64,000 bases of DNA from JAKVAV01 sp047632755 (GCA_047632755.1 JBLIDT010000001.1:296517-360516), one strand, 5' to 3'; positions 25,584 to 35,285 are shown, counted from the first letter of the stretch. The notes: generated by a model not told the origin, from the letters alone. Translations and numbers: made by a program.

Positions 25584-26498
25584 TCAATCGTTTGTTTCTC
25601 GCTTGACTACAGCTTTACGAAACGGTAATTTCCCTTTCTTTTTGAGGGCATTTAAATAGAGTGCTCCTAGGATGAGAACGGTACCAACATAAAAGCCAAA
25701 AGTCATTTCTTCGCTGGAGCCAAAAATGAAAAAAGCCAAGATGATTCCGTATACCGGCTCGAGATTAATGGTGAGCGAAACGGTAAAAGGAGTGAGTTCC
25801 TCCATCACTTTTACGCTGGCTACAAAGGCAAATCCTGTACAGACGATTCCTAGGATGAGAATCCAAAACCAATCAGAAGCAGGGATATCAATCATATTGA
25901 ATCCAATTTTTCCCGAAAGGCCGAGCCAAATGCTTATTCCTAAAACACCGCCGATCATCTCCACCAAACTGATGCGATAGGGATTGTCTTTTTGAATGAG
26001 ACGCCCGTTGATAACGGTGAAAAGCGAAGCGAGAAAAGCGGAGGTCAATGCCATGATAATTCCTGTTGCATACTCCGTTTCGAAACTAAAGATGAGCACC
26101 AACCCAACTACAACCATGCTTCCAAAGAAGAGCTCCGTGGGATCAACCTTGCGTTTGAAGATGAGGGGCTCTAGTATGGCGGTGAAGAGCGATGCCGAAC
26201 TGAGGCAAGCTAGTGTGACGCTTACATTGGAGATTTTGATAGCCTGAAAAAAGGTGACCCAATGCAGGGCAATTAAAAAGCCCACGCCGAGATACGTCTT
26301 GGCATTTAGCCAGATTGACTTTTGAATTTTTCCTGTTGGATAAGCGAAGAGGGCGATTGAAATTGCTGCGATCAGCATCCTCCACCATACGAGCAGATCA
26401 GTATCCGTTTCAATGAGTTTTCCTAAAATGCCTGTAAAGCCGAAGATGAAAACGACTACATGCAGAAGAAGGAGGTTCCCGACTTTAGCTTTTTTCAT
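25584..26498 (-). CDS. EamA/DMT-superfamily transporter
   Basis: A 304-residue protein with about ten membrane helices arranged as two EamA repeats: LLLHVVVFIFGFTGILGKLI...VVGLVLIF and TGIIMALTSAFLASLFTVINGRLI...LEPVYGIILAFFIFGSSEEM...GTVLILGALYLNAL. The paired LEP(L/V) signatures (AILEPLIFK in the first half, TINLEPVYGI in the second) are typical. Drug/metabolite exporters of this family move amino acids or small metabolites; the substrate cannot be read. The basic C-terminus is cytoplasmic. Its start overlaps the DUF502 end by 14 bases. Confidence 0.88.
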   Translation of the reverse strand: MKKAKVGNLLLLHVVVFIFGFTGILGKLIETDTDLLVWWRMLIAAISIALFAYPTGKIQKSIWLNAKTYLGVGFLIALHWVTFFQAIKISNVSVTLACLSSASLFTAILEPLIFKRKVDPTELFFGSMVVVGLVLIFSFETEYATGIIMALTSAFLASLFTVINGRLIQKDNPYRISLVEMIGGVLGISIWLGLSGKIGFNMIDIPASDWFWILILGIVCTGFAFVASVKVMEELTPFTVSLTINLEPVYGIILAFFIFGSSEEMTFGFYVGTVLILGALYLNALKKKGKLPFRKAVVKRETND

Positions 26499-27072
26499 CT
26501 AATTTCTTTCCTAAATCGGTCACGCCACCTGATACGATGAATTTCATGAATTCAGCCGTATTTACTTCTACGGGAGTTACATTTTCTATAGGGACGATGA
26601 AGATGTTTCCAGAAAAGTTGTAGCTGTGAGGAAGGTACACGGCTATTTTTCCCGTTTTGATGTTGAGCGTTGTCAAGTCGTCATTGGTTACAAAACCAGG
26701 TTTTTCGATGTCACTCTCCCTGTTCAGCTTGACCAAAACAGGTCGAGAGAAACTTTTCTTTTGGCCAACAAAGGCCGAAAGTAAATCGCTGATGGCGGTG
26801 TAGATCGTTTTCAGCAAGGGGAATCCATCAAGTATTTTATTGGCTCTCTTGTAAATCGGCTCAGCGATGAAGGTAGATCCCAAGAATCCGAGTCCGGTAA
26901 TTCCAGCCAAGAGAATCAGTAGTCCCAGGCCAGGGATGTCGGTGGGAATGATTTCGTCGAGAAATACGAAAAGCTTGTAAATGATATAGGTGATCACCGT
27001 AATGGGAACTACCAAAAGTAGTCCTCGAAAGAAATAGCCGATAATGCCTTTTATGAGAAAGTTCTTTTTCAC
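26485..27072 (-). CDS. DUF502 membrane protein
   Basis: A 195-residue protein with two N-terminal membrane helices (YFFRGLLLVVPITVITYIIY and GLGLLILLAGITGLGFLGST), then the DUF502 core: IYKRANKILDGFPLLKTIYTAISDLL, KPGFVTNDD and VYLPHSYNFSGNIFIVPIENVTPVEV. The family is widespread and of unknown role; a plant homologue (COV) affects vascular patterning. Lies ten bases after the MmcQ gene, apparently in one operon. Confidence 0.9.
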   Translation of the reverse strand: MKKNFLIKGIIGYFFRGLLLVVPITVITYIIYKLFVFLDEIIPTDIPGLGLLILLAGITGLGFLGSTFIAEPIYKRANKILDGFPLLKTIYTAISDLLSAFVGQKKSFSRPVLVKLNRESDIEKPGFVTNDDLTTLNIKTGKIAVYLPHSYNFSGNIFIVPIENVTPVEVNTAEFMKFIVSGGVTDLGKKLDEKS

Positions 27073-27082
27073 GGGGGCAAAG

Positions 27083-27430
27083 TTAACCCAGTTCTTCTTT
27101 TAATTTCTTCGGAAGTGAGGAAACCACCAAAACATAAGAATGATCGATCAGTTTCTTTTGCAATTTCGAATCTAGGCCAACAGCAGACACCGTGTTCCAA
27201 TGCTTTTTGCTCATGTGCCAACCTGGGCGAATGAGGTCTGGATAGCTCTCCCGAAGTTCAATGGCGTATTCAGGATCGCATTTCAAGTTGAAACTTTGGT
27301 AGTTGTCAATATTGCACAAAGCGAACATTTTGCCCATCACTTTGAATACCAATGTCGAGTTGTCAAAAGGAAATTCTTCGGTTACTCCCTTGCGGGCGAG
27401 GCAGTACTCACGAAACTCGTCGACGTGCAT
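27083..27430 (-). CDS. MmcQ/YjbR-family protein
   Basis: A 115-residue soluble protein matching MmcQ/YjbR: an N-terminal helix (HVDEFREYCLARKGVTEEFPFD), FKVMGKMFALCNI, SFNLKCDPEYAIELRESY and IRPGWHMSKKHWNTV, the last being the family hallmark. The fold is CyaY/double-wing-like and thought to bind DNA; no specific role is known. Three bases separate it from the cyclase gene upstream in transcription. Confidence 0.9.
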   Translation of the reverse strand: MHVDEFREYCLARKGVTEEFPFDNSTLVFKVMGKMFALCNIDNYQSFNLKCDPEYAIELRESYPDLIRPGWHMSKKHWNTVSAVGLDSKLQKKLIDHSYVLVVSSLPKKLKEELG

Positions 27431-27433
27431 GGG

Positions 27434-28204
27434 CTAGCGTGTTAGACTAAATAGAACAGGCCGCGACGGCGTAGCATCGTTTTCAAAAGGAGCAGTCTGT
27501 AAGTTTAGCAAGTAGAGCCCATCTTGGATTTCGTCGGGGACAAAAATCATTTCTGTGATGGTGCACTCTCGATCGTTTTCTCGGCCGCTTTGCCAAAATT
27601 CGTGGTGTGATTGAAGTTTACCTCCGTCCACTTCTCGATCTACCGAGGGTAGATCCAAAAGCAAATGCTTGATGCTTTTTTTTCTAAGGAAACTCAAAGC
27701 TTCGGGTTCCAAATAGGCTGGATTTGCTCCAGAATATTCCATTGACTTTTTATAGTCTAAGTTGGGAGTCGTTCGAATGACGAAAGCCTCACAATCGGTT
27801 TCGTGAAGAGCTTTTTCAATTTGATTTTTGGTGATAATCCGATCTCCTTTTTCCCGAAAAGGGCTATCACCGCCTTGGTAAAACTCGGGCTCTATACTTA
27901 CGAGAAGTGCCGAGAAAAAGTACTGACTTAAAATGGCATTGACGGAAGTCACCTCGCGATCAATGTGCCCAACAGATTCGGTGTGGGTGCCATGGCCGTG
28001 TGGGTTGAAAAAGATGTTTCTGAAATTCACGTCTCCACCTTCAGCCACACTTCCCGTGAAGCGATCGGTGCGAACAGGTTCGATGGTCATCGGGTCGACG
28101 TACCAAGCTCGTGGCCCATCTGGACTGAGGGGAATTGAAATATCCAGCGGTTGATTTAAGTCGGCTTTGTATTCTACTCCGTTGAGGTCGATTTTAATCT
28201 TCAT
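27434..28204 (-). CDS. Cyclase-family metal-dependent hydrolase (kynurenine formamidase-like)
   Basis: A 256-residue cytoplasmic protein of the cyclase superfamily. The metal motif HGHGTHTESVGH fits the family consensus HxGTHxDxxxH with Glu in place of Asp, and later RTTPNLDYKKSMEYSGANPAYLEPEALSF-type segments and LLLDLPSVDRE match the active-site lobe. Known members hydrolyse N-formylkynurenine or isatin; no tryptophan-degradation gene lies nearby, so substrate is open. It overlaps hemW by 11 bases. Confidence 0.82.
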   Translation of the reverse strand: MKIKIDLNGVEYKADLNQPLDISIPLSPDGPRAWYVDPMTIEPVRTDRFTGSVAEGGDVNFRNIFFNPHGHGTHTESVGHIDREVTSVNAILSQYFFSALLVSIEPEFYQGGDSPFREKGDRIITKNQIEKALHETDCEAFVIRTTPNLDYKKSMEYSGANPAYLEPEALSFLRKKSIKHLLLDLPSVDREVDGGKLQSHHEFWQSGRENDRECTITEMIFVPDEIQDGLYLLNLQTAPFENDATPSRPVLFSLTR

Positions 28205-29330
28205 GCTCTAAAATAAAGAAATCAGAGGCTATTCCATCGGCAAGGAACATTCCCTTTTTGGTTAAGGTCAATTGATCGTTTTCCAATTGGGCCGAGCCAT
28301 CATTGATTATTCGTTCGATTTCGGCAGAATAGATTTTTTGAAAGTCAACACCAAATTCCTGATCACCTCTTTTTAGGTCAATGCCTTTTGCCGTTCTCAG
28401 GCCAGTCATTACCCATTCGTTGAATCGTTCTTCTCGGCTCAAAGTTTCTTTTGTAGTCGGCAATTCTCCCGCTTCTATTGCTGCACAATAACCCGCATTG
28501 TTGGCTACGTTCCAATACCTTGAGGTTCCATCAAAGCCATGAGCCGAGGGTCCCAGAGGGATATAGGGCACTCCCGCCCAATAGGCAGAGTTGTGTTTGG
28601 ATTCAAATCCAGGCTTTGAAAAATTGCTGACTTCGTATTGGCGAAAGCCTTTCGAAGCCAAGAAATCTACCATATACTCGAAGTGTAAGGCAGCTGCTTC
28701 TTCATTTACTGGTTTCTCCTTTCCCTTGGCCACGTGATGTCCGAGGGCAGTATTCGGCTCCACTGTGAGGCAGTAAGCTGATATGTGGTTTACTCCGAGG
28801 TCGACTGCTTTATTCAGGTTTTCTTTCCATTCATCCACGGTCATGTTTGGAACGCCGTAGATGAGGTCGATTGTCATGTTGTCGATGCCAACATCAAGAG
28901 CAATCTTCACACAGTTTTCTGCTTCGGCTGCATTGTGTGCGCGGTTCATCCAGGTGAGATGGTTGTCGAAGAAGCTCTGAATGCCGATGCTCAATCTGTT
29001 TACTCCGAGCTTTGCCCAGCCCTCTGTTTTTTCTTTTGAGACGTCATCGGGATTGGTTTCCAGAGTGACTTCTGCATCTGAGGAAATTTTATAATTCGAT
29101 CGAATGGAGGTCAGCACTGTTTCCAATTGAGCGATGCTCAAAATGCCTGGCGTTCCACCACCGAAATAGACCGTGTTGATAATTTCCGTCGTTTCATCTT
29201 TCCGCATCTCAGCTTCTTTGGCCAAAGCCAAAACCACTCGATCTACGAGTTTATTTGAAGTCGAAAAGTGAAAATCGCAATAGGTACAAGCCTGCTTGCA
29301 GAAAGGGATGTGAATATAGATGCCAGCCAT
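28194..29330 (-). CDS. hemW: Radical SAM heme chaperone HemW
   Basis: A 378-residue radical-SAM protein. The cluster motif is C11xxxC15xxC18 in IPFCKQACTYCDFHFS, followed by NTVYFGGGTPGIL, VTLETNPDDV, RLSIGIQSFFDNHLTWMNRAH, DLIYGVPNMTVDEW and ISAYCLTVEPNTALG, and a C-terminal HemN-like winged domain (EWVMTGLRTAKGIDL). The cysteine pattern lacks the fourth Cys (CxxxCxxC-x-C) of true coproporphyrinogen oxidase HemN, so I call HemW, a heme-binding chaperone, rather than HemN. It starts directly where the histidine kinase ends. Confidence 0.92.
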   Translation of the reverse strand: MAGIYIHIPFCKQACTYCDFHFSTSNKLVDRVVLALAKEAEMRKDETTEIINTVYFGGGTPGILSIAQLETVLTSIRSNYKISSDAEVTLETNPDDVSKEKTEGWAKLGVNRLSIGIQSFFDNHLTWMNRAHNAAEAENCVKIALDVGIDNMTIDLIYGVPNMTVDEWKENLNKAVDLGVNHISAYCLTVEPNTALGHHVAKGKEKPVNEEAAALHFEYMVDFLASKGFRQYEVSNFSKPGFESKHNSAYWAGVPYIPLGPSAHGFDGTSRYWNVANNAGYCAAIEAGELPTTKETLSREERFNEWVMTGLRTAKGIDLKRGDQEFGVDFQKIYSAEIERIINDGSAQLENDQLTLTKKGMFLADGIASDFFILEHED

Positions 29331-30839
29331 CTATTGATTGGTTTTCAGCACAATTCGAAAAGTGGTGCCAACGTCGGGCTCACTTCGTTTCACGAATATT
29401 TTTCCGCTGTGGTAAATTTCTATGATTCGCTTGGCCAGCGAAAGTCCCAGCCCCCAGCCGCGTTTCTTGGTGGTATATCCAGGTTGAAAAACAGCCTTGT
29501 GTCCAGAAGCGGGTATTCCTTTTCCCGTATCGGTAATATCGATGTAAACGTTTTGAATCTCATTGGAAATCTCCACCGTGATCTTGCCTTTTCCGCTCAT
29601 GGCATCGACGGCGTTTTTGATGATATTCTCAATTACCCAACTAAATAGTGGTTGGTTGAGCATCGCCTTGATTGTGCCTTCTTGATTCTGGGTAATTTCA
29701 AATTCTACCTTTTTGCTGATTCGTGGACGCAGGTAGTCGATGGTGCTATTCATCACTTCGGATAACACCGTATCGGTAAGCTCAGGAGCTGAACCGATTT
29801 TCGAGAAACGATCTGTGATAATCTCAAGCCGCTTGATGTCCTTATTCAATTCAATGATGGTCTCCTTGTCCATTCCTCGAGCTTCCAAGAGCTGCACCCA
29901 AGCAATGAGGCTTGAAAGTGGCGTTCCGAGTTGGTGAGCGGTTTCCTTAGCCAATCCGATCCAAACTTGATTCTGTTCGGCATTTCTGAATGTGCTAAAA
30001 ATGAGGTAGGAAATAAATAGAAACAGCCCGATAATGACCAGCTGGATAAACGGAAAATACCGCAGCTGGGTAATGATCACTGAATCGGTGAAGTAGATGT
30101 AGTTCACTACATGGTCTCCAAAATTCACTTCAATCGGGTCATTTTTCTCACCCATTTCCGCAATTTGAGCCATAGCCAAGCTAGAGTCCTGAACCGTGGT
30201 AGAATCAACATTGCTGAAATTCACGACTGTTGTTCTGGCGGAATCAGTTACCAAAACAGGAACGGATCCCGAGTTCATCACCGTTTCACTGATAAAGGAA
30301 TTGATCAGGTCGTCCAGGGTTTTTTCCAGCTCGGTAATGATGCGCGAATCCTTGTAATAGACCTTTTGTTCAATACCCATTATACTGATTCTTATGGGTT
30401 TGTACACCGCGCGCATTGCCGCCAAGGTGCTGTCCGTTCTTTCTGGCGTAGAGATGTATTTCTCATCGATATTCCGATGAAATTGAACCTTGTTTTGGGA
30501 GTTGACCACCAGCATGGGAATGGTCGTATTGTTTTGAATGATGTCTTGCAAAAACGGAAGCTCGCTATCATCCACAATTGAGATGCGACCGGTAGCTTGA
30601 GCCCATACGTCAGCCTTGTTGCGCTCTTCGCGGCGCATATCCGCAAAGAGGATTTCAGTATAGTTGATCAACGAGAGGCGACGTTGAACGGCTTCGCTCC
30701 AAAGCTGAACCTTGAGGCGTTCTTCTCCTCGTATTTTATTGACTATGTAATTGGAGTACCAGATCGATAATCCTACGATTACAGCAGCGAAGATGAGTAG
30801 TACTGCTTTCCATCGCTGTTTCCGCGAGTATAAATTCAT
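29331..30839 (-). CDS. Membrane sensor histidine kinase
   Basis: A 502-residue inner-membrane sensor: helix 1 (about 11-30), a periplasmic sensing region (about 31-262) with no recognised fold, helix 2 (FPFIQLVIIGLFLFISYLIF, 263-282), then the kinase core. The phospho-acceptor is His302 in LAKETAHQLGTPLSSLIAW; the ATP site shows ENIIKNAVDAM (N box), DTGKGIP (G1) and GWGLGLSLAKRI (G2). There is no HAMP domain. No response regulator is next to it, so it is an orphan in this window; the signal is unknown. Confidence 0.9.
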   Translation of the reverse strand: MNLYSRKQRWKAVLLIFAAVIVGLSIWYSNYIVNKIRGEERLKVQLWSEAVQRRLSLINYTEILFADMRREERNKADVWAQATGRISIVDDSELPFLQDIIQNNTTIPMLVVNSQNKVQFHRNIDEKYISTPERTDSTLAAMRAVYKPIRISIMGIEQKVYYKDSRIITELEKTLDDLINSFISETVMNSGSVPVLVTDSARTTVVNFSNVDSTTVQDSSLAMAQIAEMGEKNDPIEVNFGDHVVNYIYFTDSVIITQLRYFPFIQLVIIGLFLFISYLIFSTFRNAEQNQVWIGLAKETAHQLGTPLSSLIAWVQLLEARGMDKETIIELNKDIKRLEIITDRFSKIGSAPELTDTVLSEVMNSTIDYLRPRISKKVEFEITQNQEGTIKAMLNQPLFSWVIENIIKNAVDAMSGKGKITVEISNEIQNVYIDITDTGKGIPASGHKAVFQPGYTTKKRGWGLGLSLAKRIIEIYHSGKIFVKRSEPDVGTTFRIVLKTNQ

Positions 30840-30957
30840 TCGATTTTTCTCTCAATTCTTGAGTAGATATATGCTATAGGCGGATCGGGTTTGGAACCAA
30901 ATTTAAGAATCTTTTGACAGCTTAAGAATATTCATTGAACGCAGTGGCTTTATGAAC

Positions 30958-30978
30958 GAGAGCGAATTACTTGCTCTC
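30958..30978. other. Small inverted repeat in the spacer between two minus-strand genes
   Basis: GAGAGC and GCTCTC flank a nine-base loop, and TGAACGAG occurs on both sides of it (30953-30960 and 30981-30988). Lies in the 219-bp gap between the AsmA and histidine kinase genes, upstream of AsmA. No T-run follows. It could be a protein-binding site; nothing else is visible in this gap. Confidence 0.25.
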
Positions 30979-31058
30979 TCTGAACGAGGGTAAAAACGGC
31001 TATTCTTTACTGTCCCTTTGCGTACGAAAGTAAAACTTACTCTTGTTTATAAATAGCC

Positions 31059-33674
31059 TTAAAGATCATCGTCGTCTTCCAAATCGTCATAGAGATCCTG
31101 ATCTTTTTTTCTTCGTTTTTTCTTTTTGCCTTTCAGCGAATCAGTCTCCAATGGCTCACCCCATTCAACGTCAAATTGAACAGGCTCATTCTCAACTGGG
31201 ATTTCTGAGGGAGCCGTGAGCGTCGTATCCGATTTAAAAAGTCCAAACTCCTTCTTCAATATGCCTTTGAAGGTATTTGTCTCCTGGTCGAATTTCTCTT
31301 TTCGTTTTTCTCGAGCCGTTTCTTTGTCACTACTGAATTCAGGGTTATCAATGGTTCCCGCCATTCTTAAGAAGATTCTCGTGCCCGTATCATCATCCAC
31401 GACATAGCCGAATTCGCTGTCTTTTTCTCGCCCTGTTCTCAGTAATTCGCCTAAGCGAAAACTGACGGAGTAGTCTATATTATTCTCGAAATCGTGCGTC
31501 CCCGAAGCAGATATATCCAGAACTGATGTGGCAATTTTCATCTCGGGAATGGTGATGACGTTGTTCTCAATCGTCAGGCTGTTTTCGAGTGTCTCGAATT
31601 CAATATTGCTCAGACGCTTTTTTAAGGCATCTACCTTTATAAAGCTGTTCCAAAGCGCGTTGCCTTTGATGTATTCGGCAATGTCGATAAGCGCTTGAAC
31701 CTCTTTCAATTCACCCTTGTCGATTTTCAGATTGACGTCAGCTTTGACGCTTTCTTTGCGAATGGCCAAAGTGGTATCCAAAAAACACGTCAAGTCGACC
31801 GAGCCATTAAAGAGGCCGTCGATTTGATCGTGGCCAATTACTTTTTGACCAAAATCGTCGAAGTTGATGAAGAGCTCATCCACCTTCATTTCCGTGAGTT
31901 TGCTGTTGGAGCCAAGTTCAAAACCGTCCTCCACTTGATTTAAGCGGATATTCCCTTTAAGGGTTCCTGATGCCATAGTCATCTTAACGGGATTCAATGT
32001 GAACAGCCCATTGCGGTAGTATGCTTTCCCAGAAAGATCGGTGGCTGAGAATTTTTTATACTCGAGTCGGTCGATTTCAATATTTAAATTGAATCCAACT
32101 TTTTCGGGCAGCCGAAAGGCGGTCGGGATGTTGACTCCTTCAGACTCACCCAGCAATTGCTCCAAATTAATTCGATCGGACTTTAAGTCGGCCAATACTT
32201 CCAGGCTACCACCATTTCCAGTCAAATAGGGAAGAGCATTATTGATTTGCCCTGCGATTTCAAATTTGTTGTCTCCGACTTCTGCCGTCAGCTTTTTTGT
32301 TTGGATGGAGTTTTCGACGATCTCAAAACTTCCTTCGATCTTTTCGAATACTTGCGATCTTCCTACTGTCTTGAAGGCGCCATTTTTCAAAACGATTTCG
32401 CCTAGAAAGTTCACCCCGCGCAGCAACCGCTCAGTACTCAGATTGGTTTGAGTAAACTCCCCTTCGAGTTTCCCCCTGATATCAATGCGCCCTTTGAGCA
32501 CCTCGGCAAAACTGATGTTGAGGAAGTCCTTGAGATCTTCCAATTCGAGTCTACCTTGAAGAGCTAGGTCAAATCTTGGGGAGTTGAAATTCTGGATTTC
32601 ACCGCTGGTCAAAAACCGACCAGGGCCGATTCCAGCTTCCAATCCCTCGATCTTTAAGTTGGTTTGGCCTTGCGCCAATGCGAATGTTCCTCGACCCGAA
32701 TAGATGTCCGCCCGACCCGAACTTTCAGAATGGATGACTTCTCCCTCGAGGCCATCAAAATTTATGATTAGTTCAAACCCGTTTTCTGTTTTGATCGAGA
32801 GATCGAGGTCTGCATTGCCGGAAGGCCGGTAGGTCTTAAAGACAGACTGATTGGGAAGAGGGGTCAAGGCAACTGCATTTTCCAATTCTGTGTTTTCAGA
32901 CTTCATCTGAACTTTCCAAAATGAGTTCTCTGAGGAATTTTCGTAGGAACCTTTGAGCGCTATCTTTTCTTTGCCGAGAAGAATCTTGTCTGATTTAAAC
33001 GTGTAGACTTTTGACTTGGTGTTGATATTCAGCGCGACTTCACCGTCTATGGCTGTTTGTTTGTAGAGGGTGTCTTCATCGTAAAAAACGGATTTGACAA
33101 TCAAATCGACGCCAGACTTCAGGCTGAAGATATCTTGGCCAAAATCGCCATTCGCCTCTCCGCTATTGATGTGGATGTCCAATGCCAATCCAGTTCCTGT
33201 TTCCAAGAGGTATTCGAAATCTTCTACCTCCACATTGGTCAAAGTAAAGGTCTGCTCGGTGGAGTCATTTGAGCTTTTCCAAAAGCGGAAATTGTCCGAT
33301 CCATCTTCAAAGATTTTCATGTTGAAGAACCCCCGATTGATCTCCGCCTCGCTCACGGCATAATTTTTTCGGAGAAAATCCAGCAGGCCAATTTGCAGGT
33401 AAAGATCTTCGATGAAGATTAACGTATCGGGGTCAGCACTGACTGCTTCAGGGATGATCACATTGCTAAACCTCAATGAAGCGTAAGGGAATTTTTGGAG
33501 TAAGCTCAGATTGATATCCTCCACGTCAACGGGCACATTGAGGTGCTGATTGAGTTCGAAGACGATGGCATCTTTTACTTCGGGCTCGAATTTTTTGGCC
33601 AGAAAAAATGCTGCGACCATCGCGAGGATGACCGCAGCTAATAGGATTAAGGCATATTTTAGTATTCGGCTCAA
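31059..33674 (-). CDS. AsmA-family protein
   Basis: An 871-residue protein with one N-terminal membrane helix (YALILLAAVILAMVAAFFLA) and a long periplasmic beta-rich body. The start KFEPEVKDAIVFELNQHLNVPVDVEDINLSLLQKFPYASLRF is the conserved AsmA entry, and FETLENSLTIENNVITIPEMKIATSVLDISASGTHDFENNIDYSVSF-type strands near 740-790 match the AsmA C-terminal region. AsmA-like proteins form hydrophobic bridge grooves implicated in phospholipid transport between membranes. The tail is highly charged (KGKKKKRRKKDQ followed by DDLEDDDDL), which is unusual and possibly disordered. Confidence 0.85.
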   Translation of the reverse strand: MSRILKYALILLAAVILAMVAAFFLAKKFEPEVKDAIVFELNQHLNVPVDVEDINLSLLQKFPYASLRFSNVIIPEAVSADPDTLIFIEDLYLQIGLLDFLRKNYAVSEAEINRGFFNMKIFEDGSDNFRFWKSSNDSTEQTFTLTNVEVEDFEYLLETGTGLALDIHINSGEANGDFGQDIFSLKSGVDLIVKSVFYDEDTLYKQTAIDGEVALNINTKSKVYTFKSDKILLGKEKIALKGSYENSSENSFWKVQMKSENTELENAVALTPLPNQSVFKTYRPSGNADLDLSIKTENGFELIINFDGLEGEVIHSESSGRADIYSGRGTFALAQGQTNLKIEGLEAGIGPGRFLTSGEIQNFNSPRFDLALQGRLELEDLKDFLNISFAEVLKGRIDIRGKLEGEFTQTNLSTERLLRGVNFLGEIVLKNGAFKTVGRSQVFEKIEGSFEIVENSIQTKKLTAEVGDNKFEIAGQINNALPYLTGNGGSLEVLADLKSDRINLEQLLGESEGVNIPTAFRLPEKVGFNLNIEIDRLEYKKFSATDLSGKAYYRNGLFTLNPVKMTMASGTLKGNIRLNQVEDGFELGSNSKLTEMKVDELFINFDDFGQKVIGHDQIDGLFNGSVDLTCFLDTTLAIRKESVKADVNLKIDKGELKEVQALIDIAEYIKGNALWNSFIKVDALKKRLSNIEFETLENSLTIENNVITIPEMKIATSVLDISASGTHDFENNIDYSVSFRLGELLRTGREKDSEFGYVVDDDTGTRIFLRMAGTIDNPEFSSDKETAREKRKEKFDQETNTFKGILKKEFGLFKSDTTLTAPSEIPVENEPVQFDVEWGEPLETDSLKGKKKKRRKKDQDLYDDLEDDDDL

Positions 33675-33717
33675 ACGGATGAAATTCTGAATGAGAGAAA
33701 CGCCTGAACCACCCTGA

Positions 33718-35271
33718 TTATTTCAGCATTTTGAGATTATTAATCTCCTGTTCAGTTAGGAATCTCCAGTTTCCGCGAGGCAAATCCTTTTTGGTGAGAC
33801 CAGCAAAAACAACGCGGTCTAATTTCATGACCTTGTAGCCGAGACCTTCAAAAAGGCGTGTAAGCACTCGCTTCTTGCCGCCGTGAATTTCTACGCCTAC
33901 TTCGCGCTTGTCCTTGGCATCGCCTACGTAAGAGACAACGTCTGCAGCCATGGTGCCGTCTTCAAGCTCCACACCTTCCACCAATTGTATCAAGTGCTCT
34001 TCTTTTACACTCTTGTCGAGCGACACGTGATAAAGCTTCTTGACGTTGTGTTTCGGGTGGGTAAGCTTTTTGGCCAAATCACCATCGTTGGTAAACATGA
34101 GTAGGCCTGTGGTGCCACGATCGAGTTTCCCCACGGGGAGAATACTGTTAGATCCCACGCCGCGCATCAGCTGCTTTACGGTATGGCTTCCCTTATAGTC
34201 CTTCATGGTAGTCACGAAGTCTTTGGGCTTGTTCATCAAAACGTAAACAGGCTTTTCGGTCGATAGCTTCTCTCCCGCGTATTTTACCACATCACCGGGA
34301 TTCACTTTGAAACCCATTTCGGTGATTGTTTTTCCATTCACCTCAACCATACCCGACTCGATGAACACATCGGCTTCGCGTCTATTGCACAGTCCCGAAT
34401 TTGAGAGGTACTTGTTTAAGCGAATCCTGTTATCGCGTTCTGCTGATTCAGAAGGGAGAACCTCGCCACCACGTTTTCCTTTGTAAGGTTTTCTGCCTCC
34501 GCGGTCGCGATCGTATTTCGATTTGTAAGCGGGAGTATCTTCGGTACGTTCGAATTTTCTTCGACCGTGTTGCTTGTCGTAGTTCTCTCGGCTCATGGCT
34601 ATATTCTTCTCGCCATCTCCTTCTTTTCCAGTTTCGTCAGATTTAAATCGAGAAGAGTATCCCCGTTTTTCAAAAGGTTTGTCATCCCTTGATTTATCGT
34701 CATCACCTTTTCTTTCTCTGCTACTGTCTCTTCGATCAGAGTCAGAGCCGAATCGTGATGGTCGCTCTCTTTTGTCAAAGGGCTTTCTATCCCTTGATCT
34801 ATCGTTATCGCTTCTTCTTTCCCTGCTATCGTCTCTTTTGTCAAAGGGTTTTTTATCCCTTGATCTATCGCTATCACCTCTTCTTTCCTTGCTATCGTCT
34901 CTTCGATCAGAGTCAGAGTTGTATTGAGAAGGTCGCTCTCTTTTGTCAAAAGGCTTTCTTTCTCTTGGACGATCCTCGTCTCCTCTTCTATCGTCTCTTC
35001 GGTCTGAGTCAGAATTGTAATGAGATGGCCGTTCTCTTTTGTCAAAGGGTTTCCTTGCTCTCGGTCGATCTCCGTCGCTTCGCCTTTCTCGATTATCATC
35101 GCCTTCGCTGTCGGTTCTCTTTCGTCCTGGTCGTTTATCAAACGGTCTGTTTCCAGAAGGTTCTTGAGAACTTCTTACTCTGCCTCTGCCAGGGCCGTCC
35201 TTCTTTCTTGGCGATGATTTGCCAGTGCCAGCTCTACGGCTGCCGCGATTATTATCTCTATCTGTACTCAT
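33718..35271 (-). CDS. 23S rRNA pseudouridine synthase (RsuA/RluB-type) with long charged N-terminal extension
   Basis: A 517-residue protein. Residues about 275-517 are a normal RluB/RsuA enzyme: S4 RNA-binding domain (RLNKYLSNSGLCNRREADVFIESGMVEVNG), YVLMNKPKDFVTT, and the catalytic-Asp motif LPVGKLDRGTTGLLMFTNDGDLA, ending VMKLDRVVFAGLTKKDLPRGNWRFL. Residues 1 to about 270 are low-complexity Arg/Asp/Ser/Lys with about five degenerate repeats built on KPFDKRERPS, DSDRRDDS and RERRGD. Such a tail probably binds RNA or drives condensation (inference). An unrelated long frame on the opposite strand is only a by-product of the repetitive codons. Confidence 0.9.
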   Translation of the reverse strand: MSTDRDNNRGSRRAGTGKSSPRKKDGPGRGRVRSSQEPSGNRPFDKRPGRKRTDSEGDDNRERRSDGDRPRARKPFDKRERPSHYNSDSDRRDDRRGDEDRPRERKPFDKRERPSQYNSDSDRRDDSKERRGDSDRSRDKKPFDKRDDSRERRSDNDRSRDRKPFDKRERPSRFGSDSDRRDSSRERKGDDDKSRDDKPFEKRGYSSRFKSDETGKEGDGEKNIAMSRENYDKQHGRRKFERTEDTPAYKSKYDRDRGGRKPYKGKRGGEVLPSESAERDNRIRLNKYLSNSGLCNRREADVFIESGMVEVNGKTITEMGFKVNPGDVVKYAGEKLSTEKPVYVLMNKPKDFVTTMKDYKGSHTVKQLMRGVGSNSILPVGKLDRGTTGLLMFTNDGDLAKKLTHPKHNVKKLYHVSLDKSVKEEHLIQLVEGVELEDGTMAADVVSYVGDAKDKREVGVEIHGGKKRVLTRLFEGLGYKVMKLDRVVFAGLTKKDLPRGNWRFLTEQEINNLKMLK

Positions 35272-35285
35272 GACTTTATTTCAGC

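Noticed and set aside
34689..35273. Long plus-strand open frame opposite the pseudouridine synthase gene
   Set aside because: It is the mirror of the Arg/Asp-rich repeat codons; composition (Tyr/Phe/Leu/Cys-rich, repeated) is that of a shadow, and the minus-strand frame continues into a clear S4/PseudoU domain.
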